Below are positions 41,596 through 48,744 of a stretch of DNA of 53,166 bases, in pieces. This DNA comes from DASTPP01 sp035762175 (GTDB lineage Bacteria; Myxococcota_A; Polyangia; Polyangiales; Polyangiaceae): NCBI GenBank assembly GCA_035762175.1, contig DASTPP010000080.1, positions 1 through 53,166 of the forward strand, read 5' to 3'. Made by a program: the position numbers and the translations under genes. Under the pieces are notes generated by a model that made no database searches, was not told the origin of the DNA, and saw nothing but the letters and a program-made list of their open reading frames with translations. Position 1 is the stretch's first letter, and each line of letters starts with the position of its first letter.

Positions 41596-42672
41596 ATGCG
41601 CTACAACCCCGCCATGACGAACGTGGTCGAAGCGCAGTTTCTGGCGGCGGTGGGCCCGGGCGGCGCGTTCCTGCCCCCGACGCTGCCCGAGGTCGCCTTC
41701 GCGGGCCGCTCGAACGTGGGCAAGTCGAGCCTCATCAACACGCTCGTCGCGCGCAAGGCCCTCGCCCGCACGAGCTCGACGCCGGGCTGCACCCGCTCGA
41801 TCAACTTCTTTCACATCCGCACCGCCGACGATCTGAACTTCCAGCTCGTCGACCTGCCCGGCTACGGCTACGCCAAGCGCTCGAAGGCCGAGCGGGCCGC
41901 CTGGGGCCCGCTGCTCGAGCGCTACCTGCTCGAGCGGGCGCCGCTGCGCGCGGTCGTGCTGCTCGTCGACGTGCGCCGCGGCCTCGAAGGCGAAGAAGAA
42001 GAGCTGCTCGAGTTCCTGCGCCAGCCCTCGCAGGCGACGCGGCCCGAGCCGGGCGTCGTGCTCGTCGCGACCAAGATCGACAAGCTGCCGCTCGCCCAGC
42101 GCCACGGCGCCCTCGCCAAGCTCAAGCGCGCCGGCGTCGGCGTCATCGGCTTCTCGTCGGTCACCCGCGAGGGCGTCGACCCCCTGTGGAAGCGCCTACG
42201 CTACCACTTGCTCGGCGGCGACGAGCCGCGCCTGGCCGCCGACGCCGCGCCCGAGGCGGCCGAGCGCGCCGAGGCCCCGCCGGCCAGCGAAGCCCAGCCC
42301 TCGCCGGCCAGCAAAGCCCAGCCCTCGCCGACCGGCGACACCTCGCCCTCGCGGGCCGAAGGTGCCTCCGCATCGCCCCCCGAGGCCGCCACGCCCACAC
42401 CGCGCGGCCGAGGTCCCGCCCCACGCCCCGGCCGCCAGGCCGACGCCCGCGGCGGCCCTTCGTCCGATCGCCCCGACCGGCGGCGCGAAGGCTCCTCGTC
42501 CGATCGCCCCGACCGGCGGCGCGAGGGCCGTCCCGCCGCCCCGCAGGCCGCCGGGCGCGGCCCCTCGCTCGCCCGCCCCCGCAAGGCCGTGGCGCCGGGC
42601 AAGGCGCCCCCGCGCCAGGGCAGCGTGAAGGGCTGGGCCAAGTCGTCGTACGGGCGCAAAGCACCGCGTTGA
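41596..42672 (+). CDS. engB: Ribosome biogenesis GTPase EngB (YihA/YsxC) with long disordered tail
   Basis: The 358-residue protein has a GTPase domain of about 205 residues needed for large-subunit assembly: GRSNVGKSSLINTL (G1), STPGCTRSINFF (G2 region), VDLPGYGYAKRSKAE (G3) and ATKIDKLP (G4). Normal EngB has about 200 residues. Here a tail of about 150 residues rich in Ala, Pro, Ser and Arg is added, with repeated PASEAQPS/PASKAQPS and SSDRPDRRREG units encoded by near-exact DNA repeats. ATG 41614 is an alternative start. The tail is also read on the other strand by the extended integrase frame. Confidence 0.93.
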   Translation: MRYNPAMTNVVEAQFLAAVGPGGAFLPPTLPEVAFAGRSNVGKSSLINTLVARKALARTSSTPGCTRSINFFHIRTADDLNFQLVDLPGYGYAKRSKAERAAWGPLLERYLLERAPLRAVVLLVDVRRGLEGEEEELLEFLRQPSQATRPEPGVVLVATKIDKLPLAQRHGALAKLKRAGVGVIGFSSVTREGVDPLWKRLRYHLLGGDEPRLAADAAPEAAERAEAPPASEAQPSPASKAQPSPTGDTSPSRAEGASASPPEAATPTPRGRGPAPRPGRQADARGGPSSDRPDRRREGSSSDRPDRRREGRPAAPQAAGRGPSLARPRKAVAPGKAPPRQGSVKGWAKSSYGRKAPR

Positions 42673-44303
42673 CAGCGCTCGAGCCCAGGTGCTAGCTTCC
42701 GCCTCCGAAACGGCCCAAGGCCGGGCGCATAACTCAGCGGTAGAGTGCGTCCTTCACACGGACGAAGTCGCAGGTTCAAATCCTGCTGCGCCCACCATAA
42801 AACCGCCAACTTAGGCGGCGTTTCGCCGGCCATGGCGCCCCCTTCGGCGCCGTGCTCCACCGAATGCTCCACCGGGGCGGCGTCCTCGGGTCCGTGCTCC
42901 ACCGCCCCGGGCGGCCGGTGCTTTCGCGGGGTGAACCGCCGGCGCCGCTCGCCCTCGTCGAAGCGTGCCCCCCGAAGGTGCGGCCCCTCGAGGCCGGCGA
43001 GGCGCTCGAGCTGCCCGGGGGCGCCCACCGAGGCGACGAGGCGGAGCAGGGCGCCGCGCATCTCGGTCGGGCTCACGGTCGAGTAGTGCTCCTGCATCCT
43101 GGCCGTGGCGTGCCCCGAGATGGCTCGCACGACGACGCCCTCGACGTTCGCGGCGCGCATCAGGTCTTGGTAGGTCCGGCGCATGCCCCGGGGCGTGACC
43201 TTCTTTTTGAGGCCGATGGCCCGCGCCACGGCCCGGAAGGGCTTGTCGAGGCACGACCGGGAGCGGAAGCCCCCGGTCTCCGAGGGGAACAGGAGGTCCG
43301 ACTCGTGCTGCGGCCCGCTCGGGAGCCGGTCGACGTGCCAGCGCAGCAGCTGCACCAGCTCGAGCGGCAGGTGCAGGCGCTGGTCGCGGGCGGTCTTCGT
43401 CTTCTCGAGCGCCTCGCCGTCGGTCTGGCTGCGGCGCACGAGCAAGATGTGCTGCGCCCAGAGCACGTCGGGCGTCGGGCCCGAGCGGCGCAGGGGGCGC
43501 ATCTGCGAGGGGCGCATGCCGGTCGCGAACCCGAGCAGCGTCATGGCGAAATGCTGCGGGTAGAGCTCGGCCATCTTGTCGAGAAAGCGCCGGGCCTCGT
43601 CGGGCGTGAGTGAGTTGGGCTCCTCCTCGGTGTACGGCCGGTGGGCCGAGGTGTCGACGGGCTTGACCGACGCGAGCGGGTCGCGGGGCCATTCGAATTC
43701 GTTCGCCGCCGTCGTCATGATGACGCGCAAGACCGAGAGCCAGGTGTTGACGCTCGTCGGCTCGGGCGGGGGCAGGGGCGCCCTCTTCGGCGGCGGCCGG
43801 CCTTCGGCCTCCGCGCGCCGGTCTTCGAGCTCCCAGGCCGCCCTCTGCCGGGGCGTGGGCTCGCGCGGGGAGGTGAGCACGCGCGCCTTCCAGGCCTCGA
43901 CCTGCGGGGCCTTCAGGCGCGTGAGGAAGACGTCGCCGAAGGCGGGCACGAGGTGGCGCTCGAGCGCGCGCGCCCACTTGCCGACCGACTGGCTACTCTT
44001 GAGCTCCCCCGCGTCGGCCTTTCGCTCGAAGAGCGACGCGGCGTATTCTTTGAAGCGCGTCTTCGCCGGGTCGGGGCCCGCCGTGCCCTCGCGCCGCCTC
44101 TCGACCTCGCGGGCCATCGTCGCCTCGGCCGTCGCGAGGTCCGCGCCCGGCAGGCTCAGGGTGAACTCGCGCCGGCGGCCGCTCGCCGGGTCGGTCACCT
44201 TGCGGTGCAGGAAGTAGCCCCCGTCCCGGCGCTTGAAGATGCCCGGCCTGACCGGCTCCCTCGCGACCCACGTGTTGTACTTCCTGACCCACTCCGTCGG
44301 CAT
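42201..44303 (-). CDS. Tyrosine integrase whose frame runs through the tRNA into host DNA
   Basis: From ATG 44303 (good GGGGAGAGGG ribosome-binding site) the frame encodes 700 residues. An arm-binding-like N-terminus (GIFKRRDGGYFLHRKVTDPA) and core-binding domain are followed by the catalytic domain with Arg in FATGMRPSQM, Lys in EKTKTARD, RGMRRTY (the usual His is Arg), ISGHATARMQ and nucleophile Tyr in EHYSTV. Integrases usually end shortly after that Tyr. Here residues to about 502 come from the element; the frame then reads antisense through tRNA-Val (WAQQDLNLRLRPCEGR) and 198 codons into host DNA, stopping inside engB at 42201. On excision a different C-terminus would be made. Confidence 0.88.
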   Translation of the reverse strand: MPTEWVRKYNTWVAREPVRPGIFKRRDGGYFLHRKVTDPASGRRREFTLSLPGADLATAEATMAREVERRREGTAGPDPAKTRFKEYAASLFERKADAGELKSSQSVGKWARALERHLVPAFGDVFLTRLKAPQVEAWKARVLTSPREPTPRQRAAWELEDRRAEAEGRPPPKRAPLPPPEPTSVNTWLSVLRVIMTTAANEFEWPRDPLASVKPVDTSAHRPYTEEEPNSLTPDEARRFLDKMAELYPQHFAMTLLGFATGMRPSQMRPLRRSGPTPDVLWAQHILLVRRSQTDGEALEKTKTARDQRLHLPLELVQLLRWHVDRLPSGPQHESDLLFPSETGGFRSRSCLDKPFRAVARAIGLKKKVTPRGMRRTYQDLMRAANVEGVVVRAISGHATARMQEHYSTVSPTEMRGALLRLVASVGAPGQLERLAGLEGPHLRGARFDEGERRRRFTPRKHRPPGAVEHGPEDAAPVEHSVEHGAEGGAMAGETPPKLAVLWWAQQDLNLRLRPCEGRTLPLSYAPGLGPFRRRKLAPGLERCQRGALRPYDDLAQPFTLPWRGGALPGATALRGRASEGPRPAACGAAGRPSRRRSGRSDEEPSRRRSGRSDEGPPRASAWRPGRGAGPRPRGVGVAASGGDAEAPSAREGEVSPVGEGWALLAGEGWASLAGGASARSAASGAASAARRGSSPPSKW
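42460..42528. repeat. 33-bp direct repeat in the engB tail
   Basis: A 33-base unit starting TCGTCCGATCGCCCCGACCG occurs at 42460-42492 and 42496-42528, differing at one position, with a period of 36 bases. It keeps the engB frame and encodes SSDRPDRRREG twice. Nearby, a 24-base unit encoding PASxAQPS is also duplicated from 42280. Confidence 0.85.
42723..42797 (+). tRNA. tRNA-Val (anticodon CAC)
   Basis: The 75-base sequence folds into a standard cloverleaf: acceptor GGGCGCA/TGCGCCC, D stem ACTC/GAGT, anticodon stem CGTCC/GGACG with loop TTCACAC, and T stem GCAGG/CCTGC with loop TTCAAAT. The anticodon CAC reads GTG valine codons. The discriminator is A and the CCA end is encoded (42795-42797). 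Its 3' end is the left border of an integrated element whose integrase gene points toward it. Confidence 0.95.
42753..42797. other. Probable left attachment site (attL)
   Basis: The 3' half of tRNA-Val lies directly next to a convergent tyrosine integrase gene, the usual arrangement of an element integrated in a tRNA gene. The exact crossover cannot be fixed because the second copy of the core is not in the window. Confidence 0.6.
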
Positions 44304-44535
44304 GCGCCCTCTCCCCGGGCCGGAGCCCGCACAGAAACGCGTCGAGGTCCTGAACGCGCCACATCCACGTGCCCGTGCCCCCGCGCCGGCCCGCCGGCAA
44401 GACGCGCCGCTCGAGGTGCGCCTTGCGCAGGGCGCCCGCCGTCTTGAAGCCGCAGTAGCGCGCCGCCTCGGCGGTCGTGAGCAGCGGCCTCGGGCCCGCG
44501 TTGTCGTTCGCGACGACGTAGGCCGGCCTAGCCAC
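43993..44535 (-). CDS. Excisionase-like HTH protein overlapping the integrase
   Basis: The first 70 residues form a HTH of the excisionase/HTH_17 type: LLTTAEAARYCGFKTAGALR and WMWRVQDLDAFLCG. This suits a recombination directionality factor or regulator. It starts at GTG 44535, overlapping the methyltransferase stop by eight bases. The domain ends just before the integrase ATG, yet the frame has no stop for another 311 bases and overlaps the integrase in the -1/+1 frame with Arg/Gly-rich sequence. Either the long tail is real, or a small indel or frameshift links the two. The functional part is probably only the N-terminal 75 residues. Confidence 0.65.
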   Translation of the reverse strand: MARPAYVVANDNAGPRPLLTTAEAARYCGFKTAGALRKAHLERRVLPAGRRGGTGTWMWRVQDLDAFLCGLRPGERAHADGVGQEVQHVGREGAGQAGHLQAPGRGLLPAPQGDRPGERPPARVHPEPAGRGPRDGRGDDGPRGREAARGHGGPRPGEDALQRIRRVALRAKGRRGGAQE

Positions 44536-46573
44536 GGCCGGCGCCCTCCCCGCGCGCCGAGCCGGCCCGCGCGGCCCGGAGCATGCCGAGCAGCGCCCCG
44601 AGGTCGCGACCCTTCCTGGGGCGCGCCTTCGGCCCGAGCCGCCTCGCCCCGTCGTCGAGGATGACCGGCTCGCCCTTCACCTTCGCGAGGTCGCCGGGGC
44701 GCACGCGCCGCACGCCGAGGGCCTCGAGGAGCGCGCGGCGCTCGGGCTCGACCCAGATGCCCCGGCCCCCGTCGGTGAGGAAGAACCCGCCGTTGGCCGA
44801 CGCGACGCCGGCGAGCAGGGCCTGCTCGGCGATGGCCCGGGCGGCGCCGGGCGGCACCATGTTGCCGATGAGGCCTCGCTGGTCGGTGCTCCCCCCGCCG
44901 AAGTCGAGCGCCTTGCCCCCGTGCTCGGCCGGCAGGTCTTGCAGGCGCGCGAGCTCCAAGGTGGTGAGCGGCCGGTGCCACGCCCCGCCCGCCGTGACGA
45001 GCACGACCGGCACGGGCTCGCGCCGGCGTCGCTTGCCCGAGCCCGCCCAGCGGAACGGGGGCCGGCGCAGGTCGTCGACGATCGCGAGCGGCTCGCCCGG
45101 CGCCGAGGGGTCGACGAGGGCGAAGGGCACGGGCACCTCGCCGCCCGCGATGCGGCGCGCCTCCCCGAAGGGCACGACGACGAAGGGCGGGGGCGCGGGG
45201 CGCGGGTCGGCGTAGGCGACGGCGCCGTTGTCGATGCACGCCGACGCGCTCACCGCCGGCGACGCCTCGTCGGGGCGGACGACGCCGTAGGCCCCCGCCC
45301 GTGGGGCGCAGCCGAGGGGCAGCTCGTCGGCGACGGCGTAGGTGCCGCAGCCGACGGCCGAGGTGCCGGCGACGGCGTGGCTCGGCTCGTCCCGGCGGAG
45401 CACGGCGTAGGCCTTGTCGAAGCAGGCCTTCGCGGGCGCGAGCGGCACCGGCGCCGCGACCGAGTAGCGGCCCGACATGGGCCAGGCGTTGCCGCTGACG
45501 GTGCCGGCCGCCTCGCCCGGGGCGAGCACGCCGAGCGCGCCCTTGAACCACTCGCGGCCGAGCGGCTGCGCGTACGACGGCGCCCCTTGGCCGGGGCGCC
45601 TCGCGCCCGTCACGGTGCCCGAGGGCTCGCCCGGGCCCGTAACGCGGTAGAGGTTGTGATGCGCCTGGCCCGAGAGGTTGAGCGCGAGCGGCACGGCGAC
45701 GGCGCAAGGGCCGTTCGACCCGCTGCCGCCGACGGTGGACGACGGCTCGCCCCAGGCCTGCACGTGGTGGCGGCGGAAGCGGGCCCGGCGCGGCGTGCCG
45801 TCGTCGGGCAGAAGGTCGCGCCAGTCGCCGCCGGGCGGGATGGCCCACAACCTCAGCCAGTTGAGGAAGCTGATCGCGGGCAGCCGGTGCATCGGCCCGC
45901 CCTCGGGCGAGCCGGGTGGCGGCAGCGGCGAGAGCACGTCGCCGCAGACCTTGCCGGGCAGCTGCGGCGGCAGGTACACGTAGGCCGGCACCTGGCGGGG
46001 GTCGCGGGCGAGGCAGAACCACCTCTTGCGCCACTGGGCGAGGCCCCCGACGAAGCGGCACTCGTGGTAGCCGTCCTGCAGCACGTAGCCGGCGCGCGTG
46101 AGCAGCCGGCGCACCTCGGCGAGCACGCCCTTCGCCCGGGACGTGATGCTCGGCACGTTCTCGTAGAGAATCAGCGCCGGCCCCCGGCCGGGCCACGCGT
46201 CGAGGACGAGGCGCGTGTGCTCGAGGACGAGCTCGTTCAGCGCGACGTACTTCGCCTCCCGGCTCTTCTTCTCGCTGAGCAGCCGGCTCGCGCCCTGGCA
46301 CGGCGGCGAGCCGAAGACGGCGAAGGGGGCCGACTCGCCGAAGAGCTCGCGCAGCGTCGACGGCGTCAGCTCGCGCGCGTCGAGGTTCGCCTGCGGGGCG
46401 CCCGTCAGGTACTCGAAGGCGCGGCAGGCGTAGGCGTCCTTGTCGAAGCCGCCGGCGAGGTCGAAGCGCGCCCCGACGCCGAAGAGCCGGGCGCGCGCCC
46501 GGGCGAAGCCCAAGGCCCCGCCGCCGCCCCCGCCGAACGAGCACGCCACGCGAAAGACCATCTCGTCAGCCAC
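44528..46573 (-). CDS. C5 cytosine DNA methyltransferase with repeated target-recognition region
   Basis: The 681-residue enzyme should methylate cytosine C5. Motif I is SFGGGGGGALGF, motif IV is GSPPCQGAS with the catalytic Cys, motif VI is ENVPS, motif VIII is LAQWRKRWFCL, and motif X is RGLIGNMVPPGAARAIAEQA. Between VIII and IX lie about five related units with the pattern EPSxTVxG (GEPSSTVGG, GEPSGTVTG, GEAAGTVSG, DEPSHAVAG, DEASPAVSA), an unusual expansion of the recognition region. No restriction enzyme is adjacent, so it is probably an orphan phage enzyme for self-protection. Start is GTG 46573; ATG 46561 is an alternative. Confidence 0.92.
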   Translation of the reverse strand: MADEMVFRVACSFGGGGGGALGFARARARLFGVGARFDLAGGFDKDAYACRAFEYLTGAPQANLDARELTPSTLRELFGESAPFAVFGSPPCQGASRLLSEKKSREAKYVALNELVLEHTRLVLDAWPGRGPALILYENVPSITSRAKGVLAEVRRLLTRAGYVLQDGYHECRFVGGLAQWRKRWFCLARDPRQVPAYVYLPPQLPGKVCGDVLSPLPPPGSPEGGPMHRLPAISFLNWLRLWAIPPGGDWRDLLPDDGTPRRARFRRHHVQAWGEPSSTVGGSGSNGPCAVAVPLALNLSGQAHHNLYRVTGPGEPSGTVTGARRPGQGAPSYAQPLGREWFKGALGVLAPGEAAGTVSGNAWPMSGRYSVAAPVPLAPAKACFDKAYAVLRRDEPSHAVAGTSAVGCGTYAVADELPLGCAPRAGAYGVVRPDEASPAVSASACIDNGAVAYADPRPAPPPFVVVPFGEARRIAGGEVPVPFALVDPSAPGEPLAIVDDLRRPPFRWAGSGKRRRREPVPVVLVTAGGAWHRPLTTLELARLQDLPAEHGGKALDFGGGSTDQRGLIGNMVPPGAARAIAEQALLAGVASANGGFFLTDGGRGIWVEPERRALLEALGVRRVRPGDLAKVKGEPVILDDGARRLGPKARPRKGRDLGALLGMLRAARAGSARGEGAGRG

Positions 46574-46748
46574 GGCGGCCCCCGTGGCGCCCCTGCGCTC
46601 GATCGAGGAGCGGGTCGAGCCACCCCCGCGTCGCCCGGTCGAAGCGCTCGAGCGCCCGCGTGGCCGGGCCCCAGAGCCCGGCCATGACGGCGCCGGCGAC
46701 GAGGGCGCCGAGGGCGCGCCCGGCGAGGTCGGACCATCGGCGCGCCAT
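46566..46748 (-). CDS. Small membrane protein
   Basis: The 60-residue product has one hydrophobic segment (RALGALVAGAVMAGLWGP) followed by a charged tail rich in Arg and Asp. Its ATG overlaps the DUF1643 stop as ATGA and its stop overlaps the methyltransferase start by eight bases, so it is clearly in the same coupled chain. The role is unknown; small holin-like or exclusion proteins are possible but not supported by motif. Confidence 0.6.
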   Translation of the reverse strand: MARRWSDLAGRALGALVAGAVMAGLWGPATRALERFDRATRGWLDPLLDRAQGRHGGRRG

Positions 46749-47314
46749 CAGGGCAACCCGAAGGGCATGGGGGTGACGTCGTAGGGCACGTAGAGCGGGT
46801 GCTCGGGCGCGCCCTTCTTGGTGATGCGCAGGGCCTCGAAGGGCCCGCCGAAGAGCGTGACCTCCCGGGCCCGGCCCCACGTCTCGTGCGCGCCCCACGC
46901 GGCGACGATGCGGCCCCCGAGGGCCGCCTCGGCGAACGCGCGGCGCAGGTGCGCGTCGTTCTCGGGCCCCACGACGTCGCGCCCGCCCTCCCTCGCGAGG
47001 TCGAGGGCGTCCGGGTCGGTCGCGCGGTAGGCGAACAGGTTGACGACGACGAGCGAGCCGCACCCCCAGCGGCGGGCGAACCCGACGCACTTCTTGACCG
47101 TCGGGTCGTCCTTCGAGGAGTCGGCCACGCTCGGGTTGAGCATGCAGAACGTCACCACGTCGCCGGGCCCCCACCGACGCTCGAGGCGGTAGCGGTAGAG
47201 GCCGCAGGGCGAGAGCGCGACGCCCTTGCGCGTGTAGGCGACCGGCGGCAGATCGCCCAGGTCCTTCGGCGTCGGGGCGAGGTCGGCGCCGCCGAGCAGG
47301 GATACTTGCTTCAT
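46748..47314 (-). CDS. DUF1643 protein
   Basis: The 188-residue protein matches the DUF1643 family: VTFCMLNPSVADSSKDDPTV, KKCVGFARRWGCGSLVVVNL, FAYRATDPDALDLA, VGPENDAHLRRA and VAAWGAHETWGRAREV. The family is common in phages and mobile elements, and its function is unknown; the conserved Asp, Asn and His residues suggest an enzyme. It overlaps the DnaB stop by four bases and the small membrane gene by one. Confidence 0.88.
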   Translation of the reverse strand: MKQVSLLGGADLAPTPKDLGDLPPVAYTRKGVALSPCGLYRYRLERRWGPGDVVTFCMLNPSVADSSKDDPTVKKCVGFARRWGCGSLVVVNLFAYRATDPDALDLAREGGRDVVGPENDAHLRRAFAEAALGGRIVAAWGAHETWGRAREVTLFGGPFEALRITKKGAPEHPLYVPYDVTPMPFGLP

Positions 47315-48744
47315 GACGCCCTCCGCTCGAGGCTGTCGAAGCGGGTGCACGTCGCGTCGAAGCGCAGGGTGACGTCGCCCGTCGGCCCCCCGCGGTTCTT
47401 CGCGATGATGACCTCGCACTCGCCGGGCCGCTCGTCGGGGTCGTAGTAGTCGGGGCGGTGCAGGAAGAGCACGCGGTCGGCGTCCTGCTCGATGGCGCCC
47501 GACTCGCGCAGGTCCGAGAGGACGGGGCGCTTGGTCGACCGGCCCTCGACGGCGCGGTTGAGCTGCGCGAGCGCGACGACGGGCGCCTTCAAACGCTTCG
47601 CCATCGCCTTGAGGTCGCGGCTGACCGACGCCACCTCCTGCTCGCGGTTGTCGCCCCGGCCCTTGCAGAGCTGCAGGTAGTCGACGACGACGAGCGCGAG
47701 GCGCCCCGACCGGCGGGCGGCGCGCGAGCGGAGCGCCCGCGCCGCCGCCTCGACCTGCGCCACGCTCGCCCCCGCCTCGTCGAGCCAACCGAAGGGCAAG
47801 GCCCGGAGGAAGCCGAAGGCCTGCCGCAGGGCGTGCGACTCGTCCGCGGTGAGCTCGCCCCGCTCGGCCGCCTTCGCGTCGACCCGCGCCTCGGCGCACG
47901 CCATGCGGCCGGCGATCTCGCGCCGGGGCATCTCGAGCGTGGCGAAGAGCACGGCCTCGGGGCCGCCCCCCTGGCGCGAGGCGACGTTGGCGGCGATGGC
48001 GCCGGCGAGCGAGCTCTTGCCCATGCCGGGCCTGCCGGCGACGATGACGAGCGCCTCGGGCTTGAGCAGGCCCGCGCGGTAGTCGAGGTCGAAGAACCCG
48101 GTCTGCAGGCCGTCGACGTCGCCGCCCGCGTCGGCCGCGCGGTCGTAGGCCGCGAGGGCGTCGTCGAAGGGCCCGGGGCCGTCGTCGAGGTCGGCCGAGC
48201 GCCCCTCGAGCTCGAGGGCCTGCAGCTCCGCGGCCGCGTACGCGAGCCAGTCGCCCGCGTCGCGCGCCCGGTACGCCTCGCCTTCGAGCCGCTGGCAGGC
48301 CCGGATGCCCTCGCGCAAGAGGGCCCGGCCGCGGACGGCGCGCGCGTGCCCTTCGACGTCGCCGACGAGGCCGGACCCGGCGAGGAGGTGCGCGAGTTCG
48401 CCGGCCACCCGGGCGCCGGGCCGCCCCTGGTCGCGCAGCCACGTGGCGGCCGCCACCGGGTCGACGGGCGAGCCCTCGGCCTCGAGCGCGAAGGCCGCCT
48501 CGAAGGCCGCGGCGAGCCTCGGGTCGAAGAAGTCCTTCGGCGCGACGAGGCCGCGGACGCGCGAGAGCGCCTCGGCCCCGCCGAGCAGCACGTCGGCGAC
48601 GAGGGCGGCTTCCGACTCGACGGCGTGCGGCGGGACGCGGGGGCCCGGGCGGCGGGGCAGCTCGACGACCGGCGCCGGGGGGCGCTCGGGGGCGGGCTCG
48701 GGCTCGGCGGGGGGGGCTTCGGGCTCTTGCTTCGGGTCGGTCAT
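47311..48744 (-). CDS. Replicative DNA helicase, DnaB family
   Basis: The 477-residue protein has an acidic, Pro-rich N-terminal tail, a DnaB N-terminal domain (PPHAVESEAALVADVLLGGA) and a RecA-like C-terminal domain with Walker A GRPGMGKSSLAGAIAANVAS, FATLEMPRREIAGRM, Walker B VVVDYLQLCKGRG, and LAQLNRAVEGRSTKRP and LRESGAIEQDADRVLFL. It should be the hexameric helicase of element replication. It follows the initiator gene with an ATGA overlap. The initiator-helicase order is like the O-P or O-dnaB arrangements of temperate phages. Confidence 0.93.
   Translation of the reverse strand: MTDPKQEPEAPPAEPEPAPERPPAPVVELPRRPGPRVPPHAVESEAALVADVLLGGAEALSRVRGLVAPKDFFDPRLAAAFEAAFALEAEGSPVDPVAAATWLRDQGRPGARVAGELAHLLAGSGLVGDVEGHARAVRGRALLREGIRACQRLEGEAYRARDAGDWLAYAAAELQALELEGRSADLDDGPGPFDDALAAYDRAADAGGDVDGLQTGFFDLDYRAGLLKPEALVIVAGRPGMGKSSLAGAIAANVASRQGGGPEAVLFATLEMPRREIAGRMACAEARVDAKAAERGELTADESHALRQAFGFLRALPFGWLDEAGASVAQVEAAARALRSRAARRSGRLALVVVDYLQLCKGRGDNREQEVASVSRDLKAMAKRLKAPVVALAQLNRAVEGRSTKRPVLSDLRESGAIEQDADRVLFLHRPDYYDPDERPGECEVIIAKNRGGPTGDVTLRFDATCTRFDSLERRAS

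Noticed and set aside
42201..46544. Single 1447-codon minus-strand frame spanning methyltransferase, HTH and integrase
   Set aside because: Upstream of 44303 it is Arg/Pro-rich sequence out of frame with the methyltransferase; only the part from 44303 has integrase motifs.
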